This document shows positions 34,763 to 44,587 of a stretch of DNA of 64,000 nucleotides, one piece after another. The stretch's first letter is position 1; the number at the start of each line of letters is the position of its first letter. The stretch lies in assembly GCF_014930365.1 (NCBI RefSeq), contig NZ_JABXWI010000019.1, positions 62,001 to 126,000 on the forward strand. The letters run 5' to 3'. The translations under genes and the position numbers were made by a program. Under the pieces are notes generated by a model. The model saw only the letters and a program-made list of their open reading frames with translations. It had not been told where the DNA came from and searched no databases. This DNA is from Streptomyces caniscabiei (GTDB lineage Bacteria; Actinomycetota; Actinomycetes; Streptomycetales; Streptomycetaceae).

Positions 34763-36523
34763 TCAGCCGAGCAGGTCGTACTGGGCGTAGCTGGTCCCGA
34801 CCGAGGCGCGTGTGCTGAAGATCTCGCTCGTGGCCTTGCCGGTGCCCTTGTAGAGGTACAGCGTCCCGGCCGGCGTACGGGCCAGCAGGTCCGCCCGGCC
34901 GTCGCCGCTCACGTCACCGGGGGTGAGGAGCGTGTTGTACGCGCTCCAGTCCGAGCGGACCTTGATCCGGGTGGCGAACGCGCCCGTGCCGGACTTGCCT
35001 GCGCCCTTGTAGAGGTAGACGTCCGACCCGGTCTTGGTGCGCGCGATCAGGTCGGTCTTGCCGTCGCCGGTGAAGTCGCCGTGACCGAGGACCGCGTTGT
35101 ACGTGTTCCAGCCCGTGCCGACCTTGACGCGGGTCGAGAACGTCCCGTTGCCCTTGCCCGGGTAGATCCACAGGGCGCCCGCCGAGTCGACCGAGAGCAG
35201 GTCGGGCAGGGCGTCGCCGGTGACGTCGCCGGGGGTGACGATCCGGGTGCGGGTCGCCCAGTTGTCGAAGATCTGCGTGGTCGCCCAGCTGTTGGACGAG
35301 GGCACGAACCGCCGCCAGAAGACGTCACCGTCGGAGGAGCGGCGCAGGACGAAGTCCTGGTAGCCGTCCCGGTTCAGGTCGGTCTGCTGGACCAGGTTGT
35401 AGCCCTTCCAGCTGCCCTCGGCGGTCAGGGCCGCGCGGTCGCCGAGCGCGGAGCCCGTGGAGGCGCGGACGTAGCCCGTGCCGGTCTCCTTGTTGCGCAG
35501 GAAGACGTCGGCCTTGCCGTCCCGGGTGATGGCGGCGTCGTCGACCCGCGGCTGGGTCACGCCGACGTACGTGCTGACCTTGGCGAAGACCGGGTAGGCA
35601 CCCTCGTACACACAGTCCTCGACGCCCCACGAGACGACGCCGACGACCTTGCCGCCGACGACGAGCGGGCCACCGGAGTCACCGTTGCAGGTGGCGGTGG
35701 TCGTGGCGTCGGTGCCGCCGGACGGCTTGCCCGCGCAGACCATGTGCCCCTTGACGAAGTAGGGGCTCCAGGTGTTCGCGCAGGTCGTGTCGCTGACGAT
35801 CGGCAGCGTGGCCGTCTTCAGCGTCTGCGAGATGTCCTGGGTCTTGGAGCTGGTACGGCCCCAGCCGTACGCCTTCGCGCTGGTGCCCGCCGCGTACGAG
35901 GCCGTGTCACCGGACGTCGTCATCTTGATCGGCGTGGCCTTGACGGGCTTGGACAGCGTGAGGACCGCGACGTCGTTGTCGATCGCCTCCTCGTCCCACG
36001 AGGAGTGGTTCCACTGGCGCGAGACCTTGCTGGGCGTGCCGCCGTGGTAGTCGAGGTGGTCGAAGCTGCCGTCGTCCTTGTAGACGGAGGTGGGCAGCTG
36101 GTCGGTGCCGGTGACTATCTCGCCGTACTTGACCCAGTTGTAGTGGTTCTTGTCCACGCAGTGCGCGGCGGTGAGGATCTTCGTCGGTGAGACGACCGTG
36201 CCGCCGCAGAAGAAGCCGAGGTCCTGCGTCTCGTCGTAGTACCAGAGCTGCGCCATCCACGGCGCCGACGCGATGGTCGTCGTCGAGCCGCCGATGATCT
36301 GGGCGGACGGCTTCAGGCCGCTGTCGCCGTCGGTGTCCGCGCTCTCGGTCGAGGACGGCTCCCGCGTCACGGCCACGGTGTCGTCCGCCGCCATCGCCTT
36401 GGCGATCCGTACATCCGCCTCGTCCGGTGTCGAGGTGGTGTCGGCGCCGGCCACGCTCGCGGACGACATCAGAAGCGTCCCGGCTATCGCGGCGGCTATG
36501 GCTCCGGACAGAGGTCTGGCCAC
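34763..36523 (-). CDS. Secreted trypsin-like serine protease with VCBS/FG-GAP-type repeat domain
   Basis: A 586-residue extracellular protein. The signal peptide is about residues 1-27 (VAGA-D), a propeptide runs to residue 75, and the mature enzyme begins IIGGS at 76. The catalytic triad is visible: His121 in LTAAHC, Asp184 in DNDVAVL, Ser283 in CNGDSGGP. The C-terminal 260 residues are repeats with Asp-rich loops (DVTGDALPDLL, DFTGDGKTDLI, DVSGDGRADLL) that bind calcium and fold as a beta-propeller, as in FG-GAP/VCBS proteins. The start is a GTG after GGGGGAATTGA. It likely degrades environmental protein. Confidence 0.93.
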   Translation of the reverse strand: MARPLSGAIAAAIAGTLLMSSASVAGADTTSTPDEADVRIAKAMAADDTVAVTREPSSTESADTDGDSGLKPSAQIIGGSTTTIASAPWMAQLWYYDETQDLGFFCGGTVVSPTKILTAAHCVDKNHYNWVKYGEIVTGTDQLPTSVYKDDGSFDHLDYHGGTPSKVSRQWNHSSWDEEAIDNDVAVLTLSKPVKATPIKMTTSGDTASYAAGTSAKAYGWGRTSSKTQDISQTLKTATLPIVSDTTCANTWSPYFVKGHMVCAGKPSGGTDATTTATCNGDSGGPLVVGGKVVGVVSWGVEDCVYEGAYPVFAKVSTYVGVTQPRVDDAAITRDGKADVFLRNKETGTGYVRASTGSALGDRAALTAEGSWKGYNLVQQTDLNRDGYQDFVLRRSSDGDVFWRRFVPSSNSWATTQIFDNWATRTRIVTPGDVTGDALPDLLSVDSAGALWIYPGKGNGTFSTRVKVGTGWNTYNAVLGHGDFTGDGKTDLIARTKTGSDVYLYKGAGKSGTGAFATRIKVRSDWSAYNTLLTPGDVSGDGRADLLARTPAGTLYLYKGTGKATSEIFSTRASVGTSYAQYDLLG

Positions 36524-36625
36524 TCAATTCCCCCCTGGGAGTGCAATGGTTGAGCATGCTTGATCAGAACGTGCAGAAGCTGATCGTAGAAGACCGTGAT
36601 CGTACACGTGTCGCATACAGAAAAC

Positions 36626-36656
36626 TGGGGCCACCCTCACAAAGAGGGTGACCCCA
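36626..36656 (-). terminator. Terminator of rho
   Basis: TGGGG(C)CACCCTC pairs with GAGGGTG(A)CCCCA, with one mismatch and a five-base loop. On the minus strand it is followed by GTTTTC, so it acts as an intrinsic terminator about 22 bases after the rho stop, upstream of the protease gene. Confidence 0.85.
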
Positions 36657-36677
36657 GCGTTTTCAGAGGTACGAGAC

Positions 36678-38723
36678 CTAGTCGCCGTTACCGGGCATCG
36701 GCGTCGTCTTCTGGATCTGCAGCAGGAACTCGCCGTTCGACTTCGTCTGCTTCATCTTGTCGAGAAGCAGCTCGATCGCCTGCTGGGAGTCGAGCGCGTG
36801 CAGCACCCGGCGCAGCTTCCAGGTGATGGCGAGCTCGTCGCTGCCGAGCAGGATCTCTTCCTTACGGGTGCCGGACGCGTCCACGTCCACCGCCGGGAAG
36901 ATGCGCTTGTCGGCGAGCTTGCGGTCGAGCTTGAGCTCGGCGTTGCCGGTGCCCTTGAACTCCTCGAAGATGACCTCGTCCATGCGGGACCCGGTGTCCA
37001 CCAGGGCGGTGGCGAGGATGGTCAGCGAGCCGCCGTCCTCGATGTTGCGGGCCGCTCCGAAGAAGCGCTTCGGCGGGTACAGGGCGGTCGAGTCGACACC
37101 ACCGGACAGGATGCGGCCGGAGGCCGGCGCCGCCAGGTTGTAGGCACGGCCCAGACGCGTGATCGAGTCGAGCAGCACGACGACGTCGTGGCCCAGCTCC
37201 ACCAGGCGCTTGGCGCGCTCGATGGCGAGTTCGGCGACCGTGGTGTGGTCCTCGGCCGGGCGGTCGAAGGTCGAGGAGATGACCTCGCCCTTCACCGACC
37301 GCTGCATGTCGGTGACCTCTTCCGGACGCTCGTCGACGAGGACGACCATCAGGTGGCACTCGGGGTTGTTGTGCGTGATCGCGTTGGCGATGGCCTGCAT
37401 GATCATGGTCTTGCCGGTCTTCGGCGGGGCCACGATCAGACCGCGCTGGCCCTTACCGATCGGCGCGACGAGGTCGATGATGCGGGTGGTGAGCACGCCC
37501 GGGTCGGTCTCCAGACGGAGCCGGTCCTGCGGGTACAGCGGCGTCAGCTTGTTGAACTCCGGGCGCCCGCGCCCGGATTCGGGCGCCATGCCGTTCTGCG
37601 AGTCCAGGCGGACCAGCGCGTTGAACTTCTCGCGGCGCTCGCCGTCCTTGGGCTGGCGGACCGCACCGGTGACGTGGTCACCCTTGCGCAGGCCGTTCTT
37701 GCGGACCTGGGCGAGGGAGACGTAGACGTCGTTCGGGCCGGGCAGGTAGCCCGAGGTACGGATGAACGCGTAGTTGTCGAGGATGTCCAGGATGCCCGCG
37801 ACGGGGATCAGGACGTCGTCGTCGGCGAGCTGCGGCTCGGGGGCGCCGATCTCGTCACGGCCGCGACGGCCACGACGGTCGCGGTAGCGGCCGCGACGGC
37901 CACGGCGTCCGCCGTCGAAGTCGTCGTCGTCCTGCGGGCCGTTGTCACGCTGGCGGTCCTGGCGGCCGCCGCCCTGCTGCTGGCCCTGCTGCTGGCCGCG
38001 GTCGCGCTGCGGCTGGCCGCCGCCCTGCTGCTGCTCGTCGCCCTTGCCGCGGCGGCCGCGGTCGCCGCGCTCACCGCGGTCCCCACGCTCGCCCCGGTCA
38101 CGGCCACGCTCGCGGCGGCCCTGACGGCCCTCGCCGCCCTGGTCACCGGCGTCGGCCCTGGTCTCGGCCGACGCGGCCGGGGTCTCGGCCTTCGGCTCAC
38201 TCTTCGCCTCGGCGGCGACCGTCTCGGGGCTGCCCGCGTCGGCGGTGGCCCGGCGCCGACGGCGCTCGGTGGGCGCCTCGTCGCCACCGGCCGGCTGGCC
38301 GGGGATCTCGATCTGCTGCTGGGCCACGGCCTTCTCGGCCTTCTCGGCGGGCGCCGCGGCCTTCTTGGCGGTGGCCTTCTCTGCGGTGGCCTTCTCGGCC
38401 GGGGCGGCGTCGTCGCCCGTACGCGCCTTCGAGGTGGTGCGGCGCTTCGGCTTGGTCTCGGTGGCGGCCTCGGCCTTCGCCGGGGCTCCCCCGCCCGCCT
38501 GCGCCTCCTTGATGACCTCGATCAGCTGGCTCTTGCGCATCCGCGCGGTGCCCCTGATGCCGAGGCCGGATGCGACCTGCTGCAGCTCGGCCAGCACCAT
38601 GCCCTCGAGGCCGGTGCCGCGGCGCCGCCGGGAGCCGGCACCGCTGGCAGGCGCGGCGTCCGTGGCGGGCGCGGCAGCGGTGTCCTCGACACGTGCGCCC
38701 ATCAGATCGGTGGTGTCGCTCAC
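36678..38723 (-). CDS. rho: Transcription termination factor Rho with long Arg/Gly-rich insertion
   Basis: A 681-residue hexameric RNA helicase that ends transcription. It has the N-terminal Rho helix bundle, then about 220 residues rich in Ala, Lys, Arg, Gly, Asp and Gln (with repeated RGERGDRG), typical of high-GC actinobacteria and probably RNA-binding; then the cold-shock RNA-binding fold, and a C-terminal ATPase with P-loop VAPPKTGKTM near residues 431-441. The GTG start follows AAGGACCCTTC. It is downstream of thrB but separated by 407 bases, so it probably has its own promoter. Confidence 0.95.
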   Translation of the reverse strand: MSDTTDLMGARVEDTAAAPATDAAPASGAGSRRRRGTGLEGMVLAELQQVASGLGIRGTARMRKSQLIEVIKEAQAGGGAPAKAEAATETKPKRRTTSKARTGDDAAPAEKATAEKATAKKAAAPAEKAEKAVAQQQIEIPGQPAGGDEAPTERRRRRATADAGSPETVAAEAKSEPKAETPAASAETRADAGDQGGEGRQGRRERGRDRGERGDRGERGDRGRRGKGDEQQQGGGQPQRDRGQQQGQQQGGGRQDRQRDNGPQDDDDFDGGRRGRRGRYRDRRGRRGRDEIGAPEPQLADDDVLIPVAGILDILDNYAFIRTSGYLPGPNDVYVSLAQVRKNGLRKGDHVTGAVRQPKDGERREKFNALVRLDSQNGMAPESGRGRPEFNKLTPLYPQDRLRLETDPGVLTTRIIDLVAPIGKGQRGLIVAPPKTGKTMIMQAIANAITHNNPECHLMVVLVDERPEEVTDMQRSVKGEVISSTFDRPAEDHTTVAELAIERAKRLVELGHDVVVLLDSITRLGRAYNLAAPASGRILSGGVDSTALYPPKRFFGAARNIEDGGSLTILATALVDTGSRMDEVIFEEFKGTGNAELKLDRKLADKRIFPAVDVDASGTRKEEILLGSDELAITWKLRRVLHALDSQQAIELLLDKMKQTKSNGEFLLQIQKTTPMPGNGD

Positions 38724-39130
38724 GAAGGGTCCTTCCCTGGAGCGGACGTCGGCCTTCTGGCTCGGCGACCGTTTGTGCTGTCCGGCTTCGGTCCTGTTCG
38801 TGTGGACCGTGCCGGGGCGGTGGTCCGCCAAAGGCGGCGGAGGGGAATTTCTGGTGATTCGGCGCTTTCCGGGCCGTGGCACTCAGTGTCTGTGTCACGC
38901 GGCTCGGCGATGCGCCGGTTCCGGAGCCTGCTCGGCAGACCGCTCAGTGCCTGCGTACGGCGTACAGCTTGACGTACGAAGCACAGTGCGGCTTGGGAGA
39001 CTCCCGGAAGAATGGTTGTCCCGGACGGGGACGATAAGCACCTCGCCATGGCTGGGGCAGGTGCAGACTTGAGGTTAACACTACCGGATCCAACAAACAT
39101 TCCCCCTCTCGAAATCCGGCAACCGAACGC
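38724..39130. other. Leader and promoter region of rho
   Basis: A 407-base stretch without a gene. The leftward rho promoter and a long untranslated leader are expected here; rho genes are often autoregulated through their leader. I see no clear intrinsic terminator for thrB. GTACG occurs several times near 38955-38980 (CGTACGGCGTACAGCTTGACGTACG), a partial dyad of unknown role. Confidence 0.4.
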
Positions 39131-40084
39131 CTACTCGTCGCCGCTGTCGGCGCCGGGTTCGGCGACGGTGGTGGTCAGCGGCAGGACACACGCCCCTCGG
39201 GCGTCGAGGTCCAGCCGGTTGGCGGCCCATCCCGCACCGGCGAGATCGGCCACCTTGTCGGCGCTGGCCTCGTCGGCCAGGGCCAGGACCGTGGGTCCGG
39301 CGCCGGAGATGACCGCCGGGACGCCGTCGGCCCGCAGTCGCTCGACCAGGGCCGCGCTCTCCGGCATGGCGGGCGCCCGGTACTCCTGGTGCAGCCGGTC
39401 CTCGGTGGCGGGCAGCAGCAGCTCGGGGCGCCTGGTCAGGGCTTCCACGAGGAGGGCCGCCCGGCCCGCGTTGGTTGCCGCGTCGACGTGCGGGACGTTG
39501 CGCGGGAGCAGTCCGCGCGCCGTCTCCGTCAGAACCGGCTTCCCGGGGACGAAAACCACCGGAACGATGGAATCCGCGGGGTCCATCCTGATCGCCCGCG
39601 CGGCGCCGCCCTCCATCCAGGAGAGGGTGAAACCGCCGAGGAGGCAGGCCGCGACGTTGTCGGGGTGACCCTCGATCTCCGTGGCCAGTTCGAGCAACGC
39701 GGCGTCGTCGAGGCGGTTGTCGCCGCCTATGGTCACGGCGCGGGCGGCGACGATGCCGGCGCAGATGGCGGCGGAGGAGGAGCCGAGGCCGCGGCCGTGC
39801 GGGATGCGGTTGGCGCAGACGATCTCCAGGCCCCGGGGCTGTCCGCCCAGCAGGTCGAAGGCGGTGCGCAGGGAGCGGACGAGCAGATGCCGCTCGTCGC
39901 GCGGAAGGGTCTCGCTGCCCTCCCCCGCGATGTCGACGTGCAGGCCGGAGTCGGCCACCCGGACGACCACGTCGTCGTAGAGCCCCAGCGACAGGCCCAG
40001 GGCGTCGAAGCCCGGACCGAGGTTGGCGCTGGTGGCGGGGACGCGCACCCGTACGGCGGCGGCGCGGAACGCTGGACCGGCCAT
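39131..40084 (-). CDS. thrB: Homoserine kinase
   Basis: A 317-residue GHMP-family kinase that phosphorylates homoserine in threonine synthesis. The N-terminal VRVPATSANLGPGFDALG and the ATP-binding IPHGRGLGSSSAAI motif are clear, with the third motif GAGPTVLAL near the end. It follows thrC and hom in the same direction, though 335 bases separate it from thrC. Confidence 0.96.
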   Translation of the reverse strand: MAGPAFRAAAVRVRVPATSANLGPGFDALGLSLGLYDDVVVRVADSGLHVDIAGEGSETLPRDERHLLVRSLRTAFDLLGGQPRGLEIVCANRIPHGRGLGSSSAAICAGIVAARAVTIGGDNRLDDAALLELATEIEGHPDNVAACLLGGFTLSWMEGGAARAIRMDPADSIVPVVFVPGKPVLTETARGLLPRNVPHVDAATNAGRAALLVEALTRRPELLLPATEDRLHQEYRAPAMPESAALVERLRADGVPAVISGAGPTVLALADEASADKVADLAGAGWAANRLDLDARGACVLPLTTTVAEPGADSGDE

Positions 40085-40419
40085 CGCTCGATGACTCTCC
40101 TTGAACTGCGGGATTGACGATTGCCGAATGACATTCGATTGACGTTCGACAGGTACCTGGAACCCGGCGGCCGCTCAGGACGGCACGGCGCCGCACCCTT
40201 GCGGGGCATATGCGGCGGGCGGGTTCACCACAGCCTATCGAAGGAAGGTTCTGTGGCGACATAGGGCGCACAGGAGGCGCACGATGCGTGTCGTAAGCCC
40301 CCTGTGCACCCCCCGTCGGGTCCTGTCAGGGTTATCCCCCGAGAATCGACGTCTACGCGCGACTCTCAGGTGTTTTCGAACGGCTGGGCGAGAGGATACG
40401 CGAGTGGCCGTGGAGGAAG
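40085..40419. other. Gap between thrC and thrB
   Basis: 335 bases without a recognisable gene, unusually long for two consecutive genes of the threonine pathway. No strong hairpin or leader peptide rich in Thr codons was found. It may contain a second promoter for thrB. Confidence 0.4.
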
Positions 40420-41478
40420 TCAGGCGAGACCGAGGCGCTCGGCCGCCGTCGCCGCGTCCACCGGGACCGTGACGGGCTGCGGGGCGCCCGCGACGGCCCA
40501 GTCCGGGTCCTTGAGGCCGTTGCCGGTGACCGTGCAGACGATGGTCTGGCCCGGGTCGACCTTGCCGGCCTCGGCGGCCTTCAGCAGACCGGCCACGGAA
40601 GCGGCGGAGGCGGGCTCCACGAAGACACCCTCCTGCGCGGCCAACAGCCGGTAGGCGCGCAGGATCTCACGGTCCGTCACCTCGTCGATGAAGCCGCCCG
40701 ACTCGTCCCGCGCGGCCAGGGCGTAGTTCCAGGACGCGGGGTTGCCGATACGGATCGCGGTGGCGATCGTCGACGGGTCCTTGACGACCTCGCCGCGCAC
40801 GATCGGCGCCGAGCCGGAGGCCTGGAAGCCCCACATACGGGGCGTCTTCGCGGCGATACCGTCGGCGGCGTACTCCTTGTAGCCCTTCCAGTAGGCCGTG
40901 ATGTTGCCCGCGTTGCCCACCGGCAGGACGTGGATGTCGGGGGCGTCGCCGAGCATGTCCACGATCTCGAACGCGGCGGTCTTCTGGCCCTCGATCCGCA
41001 CCGGGTTCACCGAATTGACCAGCGCCACCGGGTAGTTGTCGCTCAGTTCACGCGCGAGGGTGAGGCAGTCGTCGAAGTTGCCGTCGACCTGGAGGATCTT
41101 CGCGCCGTGCACCAGGGCCTGGCCCATCTTGCCGAGCGCGATCTTGCCCTGCGGGACGAGCACGGCCGAGACCATGCCCGCACGGACGGCGTAGGCGGCC
41201 GCGGAGGCAGAGGTGTTGCCCGTGGAGGCACAGATGACGGCCTTCGCGCCCTCCTCCTTCGCCCGGGTGATGGCCATGGTCATCCCGCGGTCCTTGAAGG
41301 ACCCGGTGGGGTTCGCGCCCTCCACCTTGAGGTGGACCTCGCAGCCCGTGCGCTCCGAGAGCACCTGCGCGGGGACGAGGGGCGTACCGCCCTCGCGGAG
41401 CGTCACGACCGGCGTGCTGTCGGAGACGGGCAGCCGGTCCCGGTACTCCTCGATGATTCCGCGCCACTGGTGGGTCAT
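40420..41478 (-). CDS. thrC: Threonine synthase
   Basis: A 352-residue PLP enzyme that converts O-phosphohomoserine to threonine. The PLP lysine is Lys62 in NPTGSFKDRGM, and the glycine-rich phosphate loop is PVGNAGNITAYWKG. It is of the short bacterial type without the extra N-terminal domain. It starts six bases after the hom stop, so the two are surely cotranscribed. Confidence 0.96.
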   Translation of the reverse strand: MTHQWRGIIEEYRDRLPVSDSTPVVTLREGGTPLVPAQVLSERTGCEVHLKVEGANPTGSFKDRGMTMAITRAKEEGAKAVICASTGNTSASAAAYAVRAGMVSAVLVPQGKIALGKMGQALVHGAKILQVDGNFDDCLTLARELSDNYPVALVNSVNPVRIEGQKTAAFEIVDMLGDAPDIHVLPVGNAGNITAYWKGYKEYAADGIAAKTPRMWGFQASGSAPIVRGEVVKDPSTIATAIRIGNPASWNYALAARDESGGFIDEVTDREILRAYRLLAAQEGVFVEPASAASVAGLLKAAEAGKVDPGQTIVCTVTGNGLKDPDWAVAGAPQPVTVPVDAATAAERLGLA

Positions 41479-41484
41479 TGCTGG

Positions 41485-42774
41485 TTACTCTCCTTCAACC
41501 CGCATGATGCTGGCGACACCCCGCACGGTGTCGAGGTTGCGCAGCGCCTCGACGGTCCCGGTGAGGGAGGCGTCGGAGGCGCGGTGGGTGACGACGACGA
41601 GAGAGGCCTCGCCGTCCTTGCCCTGCTGGCGAACCGTATCGATCGACACTCCGTGCTCCGCGAACACGGTCGCCACCTGGGCGAGAACACCCGGTTTGTC
41701 GGCGACGTCGAGACTGATGTGGTAGCGCGTGACGACCTCGCCCATCGGCGAGACCGGCAGGGCGGCATAGGCGGACTCGCCGGGTCCGGTGGACCCCGCG
41801 AGCCGGTTGCGGCACACGGCCACGAGGTCCCCGAGCACGGCGGAGGCGGTGGGGGCACCGCCCGCGCCCGGTCCGTAGAACATCAGCTGACCGGCGGCGT
41901 CCGACTCCACGAACACCGCGTTGTAGGCGCCGCGCACGGAGGCGAGCGGATGCGTCAGCGGGATCATCGCGGGGTGCACGCGCGCGGTGACGGACCCGCC
42001 GTCCGCGGCCCGCTCGCAGATGGCGAGCAGTTTGATGGTGCAGCCCATGTTCTTGGCGGAGGCGAAGTCGGCCGCCGTCACCTCGGTCATGCCCTCGCGG
42101 TACACGTCGTCGAGGCGTACGCGCGAGTGGAAGGCGATGCCGGCGAGGATCGCGGCCTTGGCGGCGGCGTCGAACCCCTCGACATCGGCGGTGGGGTCCG
42201 CCTCCGCGTAGCCGAGCGCGGTGGCCTCGTCGAGGGCCTCCTGGTAACCGGCGCCGGTGGTGTCCATCTTGTCGAGGATGAAGTTGGTCGTCCCGTTGAC
42301 GATGCCCATCACCCGGTTGATCTTGTCGCCGGCGAGGGACTCGCGCAGCGGACGGATCAGCGGGATGGCACCGGCCACGGCGGCCTCGTAGTAGAGGTCG
42401 GCGTCGTGGTCCCCGGCGGCGGCGTGCAGGGCGGCGCCGTCCTGAGCGAGGAGGGCCTTGTTCGCGGAGACGACGGAGGCGCCGTACTCGAACGCGGTGG
42501 TGATCAGGGAGCGGGCGGGCTCGATACCGCCGATGACCTCGACGACGACGTCGATGTCCCCCCGTTTGACGAGCGCGGTGGCGTCGGTGGTGACGAGGGC
42601 GGGGTCGATGCCCTCACGGACCCTGGAGGGCCGCCGTACGGCCACGCCCGCGAGCTCGACCGGGGCGCCGATGCGCGCGGCGAGGTCGTCCGCGTGCGTC
42701 GTCATGATGCGCGCCACCTCTGAGCCGACTACCCCACAGCCCAGCAGCGCCACCTTCAGCGGACGCGTACGCAT
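41485..42774 (-). CDS. hom: Homoserine dehydrogenase
   Basis: A 429-residue NAD(P)-dependent enzyme that reduces aspartate semialdehyde to homoserine. The Rossmann motif is LLGCGVVGSE; the catalytic core contains NGTTNFILDKM and GYAEADPTADVEG. The C-terminal ACT domain (about 350-429, RYHISLDVADKPGVLAQVA) mediates threonine feedback inhibition. Two adjacent ATG codons are possible starts; GAGGTCGG fits the second (42774) slightly better. It lies downstream of lysA, with 242 bases and a short tandem repeat between. Confidence 0.95.
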   Translation of the reverse strand: MRTRPLKVALLGCGVVGSEVARIMTTHADDLAARIGAPVELAGVAVRRPSRVREGIDPALVTTDATALVKRGDIDVVVEVIGGIEPARSLITTAFEYGASVVSANKALLAQDGAALHAAAGDHDADLYYEAAVAGAIPLIRPLRESLAGDKINRVMGIVNGTTNFILDKMDTTGAGYQEALDEATALGYAEADPTADVEGFDAAAKAAILAGIAFHSRVRLDDVYREGMTEVTAADFASAKNMGCTIKLLAICERAADGGSVTARVHPAMIPLTHPLASVRGAYNAVFVESDAAGQLMFYGPGAGGAPTASAVLGDLVAVCRNRLAGSTGPGESAYAALPVSPMGEVVTRYHISLDVADKPGVLAQVATVFAEHGVSIDTVRQQGKDGEASLVVVTHRASDASLTGTVEALRNLDTVRGVASIMRVEGE

Positions 42775-42929
42775 CATCCGACCTCGTTTCCTCACATACC
42801 GACATACCGAACACGGTGGGACCAGTCTCACTCACCGGACGGGAGTTTCTATCCCCGGTCCGGATCGTGAGACATCTATTTCATTTTCACCGGGCCGAAA
42901 GACGAAGATCTTCCGGCCCGGGTCTTTCC

Positions 42930-43024
42930 TTCGTCAGCGGACCAGCCGACGACCGAAAGCCTTCGTCAGCGGATCAGCAGATTTCCGTCTGCGGATCAAC
43001 CGCTTCCGTCTGCGGATCAGCCGA
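42930..43024. repeat. 21-bp tandem repeat between hom and lysA
   Basis: Three contiguous 21-base units of the type TTCCGTCTGCGGATCAGCC occupy 42962-42982, 42983-43003 and 43004-43024, and a related unit lies at 42930-42950 after an 11-base break. The last unit overlaps the lysA stop codon. Every unit holds a GCGGA(T/C)CA core. Confidence 0.8.
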
Positions 43025-44408
43025 CGTCGAGCCGGAGAAGATCATCCTCCGTCTCGCGGCGGACGATGACGCGGGCCTCTCCATCATTGACGGCGACCAC
43101 CGGCGGGCGCAGCACGTGGTTGTAATTGCTCGCCATGGAACGGCAGTACGCACCGGTGGCCGGCACCGCGATCAGGTCACCCGGTGCCAGGTCCGCCGGC
43201 AGGAACGCGTCCTTCACCACGATGTCACCGCTCTCACAGTGCTTGCCGACCACCCGCGCCAGCATCGGCTCGGCGTCGGAGGTCCGGGACACCAGCGCGA
43301 CGCTGTACTCGGCGTCGTACAGCGCGGTCCTGATGTTGTCGGACATGCCCCCGTCCACGGAGACGTACGTCCGCAGCCCGTCCAGCGGCTTGATGGTGCC
43401 GACCTCGTAGAGCGTGAAGGCGGTCGGACCGACGATGGCACGCCCGGGCTCGACGGAGATCCGGGGCGCGCGCAGCCTGGCGGCCTCGCACTCCCGGTTG
43501 ACGATCTCGGTGAGCGCCTTGGCGATCTCGTGCGGCTCGCGGGGGTCGTCGTCGCTCGTGTAGGCGATGCCGAGTCCGCCGCCGAGGTCGATCTCGGGCA
43601 GCTCGACACCGTGCTCGTCACGGATGTCCTTGAGCAGCCCGACGACGCGGTGGGCGGCGACCTCGAACCCGGAGGTGTCGAAGATCTGCGACCCGATGTG
43701 GCTGTGGATCCCGATGAGTTCGAGCCCGTCGAGCTTGAGCGCCCGCCGTACGGCCTCGGCGGCCTGCCCCCCGGCCAGCGGGATCCCGAACTTCTGGTCC
43801 TCGTGGGCGGTGGCGATGAACTCATGGGTGTGCGCCTCGACGCCGACGGTGACGCGGATCTGCACCCGCTGCCGTGTACCGAGCGACTGGGCGATGTGCG
43901 CGACCCGCACGATCTCCTGGAACGAGTCGAGCACGATCCGCCCGACGCCGGCCTCGACGGCCCGGCGGATCTCCTGCTCGGACTTGTTGTTGCCGTGGAA
44001 GGCGATGCGGTCGGCGGGCATACCGGCGGAGAGCGCGGTCGCGAGTTCACCGCCGGAGCAGACGTCGAGGTTGAGCCCCTCCTCGTGCAGCCAGCGCACG
44101 ATGGCACGGGACAGGAACGCCTTGCCGGCGTAGAACACGTCGGCGTCCTGCCCGAACGCGGTGCGCCAGGCGCGCGCCCGCGCGCGGAAGTCGGCCTCGT
44201 CGACGAAGTACGCGGGCGTGCCGAACTCCTCCGCGAGCGCCTTCACATCGATCCCACCGACACTGACGACTCCGTCGGCGGTACGGGTGACGGTCTGCGC
44301 CCACACCTTCGGGTCCAGCGTGTTCAGGTCGGCGGGCGGAGCGGAGTAGTGCCCCTCGGGAAGCACGTCGGCGTGACGGGGCCCGGCGGGGTGTGCGGAA
44401 CGGCTCAT
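43017..44408 (-). CDS. lysA: Diaminopimelate decarboxylase
   Basis: A 463-residue PLP enzyme that makes lysine from meso-diaminopimelate. The PLP lysine is Lys96 in FYAGKAFLS, the GGGLG phosphate-binding segment is in DLGGGLGIAY, and the active-site cysteine lies in GKHCESGD. It is slightly longer than E. coli LysA because of an N-terminal extension common in actinobacteria. It follows nrtL (179 bases) and precedes hom, thrC and thrB, as in many actinobacteria. Confidence 0.96.
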   Translation of the reverse strand: MSRSAHPAGPRHADVLPEGHYSAPPADLNTLDPKVWAQTVTRTADGVVSVGGIDVKALAEEFGTPAYFVDEADFRARARAWRTAFGQDADVFYAGKAFLSRAIVRWLHEEGLNLDVCSGGELATALSAGMPADRIAFHGNNKSEQEIRRAVEAGVGRIVLDSFQEIVRVAHIAQSLGTRQRVQIRVTVGVEAHTHEFIATAHEDQKFGIPLAGGQAAEAVRRALKLDGLELIGIHSHIGSQIFDTSGFEVAAHRVVGLLKDIRDEHGVELPEIDLGGGLGIAYTSDDDPREPHEIAKALTEIVNRECEAARLRAPRISVEPGRAIVGPTAFTLYEVGTIKPLDGLRTYVSVDGGMSDNIRTALYDAEYSVALVSRTSDAEPMLARVVGKHCESGDIVVKDAFLPADLAPGDLIAVPATGAYCRSMASNYNHVLRPPVVAVNDGEARVIVRRETEDDLLRLDVG

Positions 44409-44587
44409 GTCTGTTGGGCTTTCTGTGTGCTCTCTGGGCGGGGGCGCGGGCTTGGGCGAACGGGGCGGGGCCGGGGGGACAGGGGCAGGGGGGCAGGTGC
44501 GGGGCGGAGGGCCCCTACTCCCTGCTTGCTGCTTCCTGGTTGCTGCTTGCTGGCTGCCGCTCTGTGGCTTGGGCTCCGCGGGGTTGC

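Noticed and set aside
36648..38972. 774-codon plus-strand ORF over rho
   Set aside because: Leu/Ala/Val/Arg-rich translation of the complement of rho; no independent evidence.
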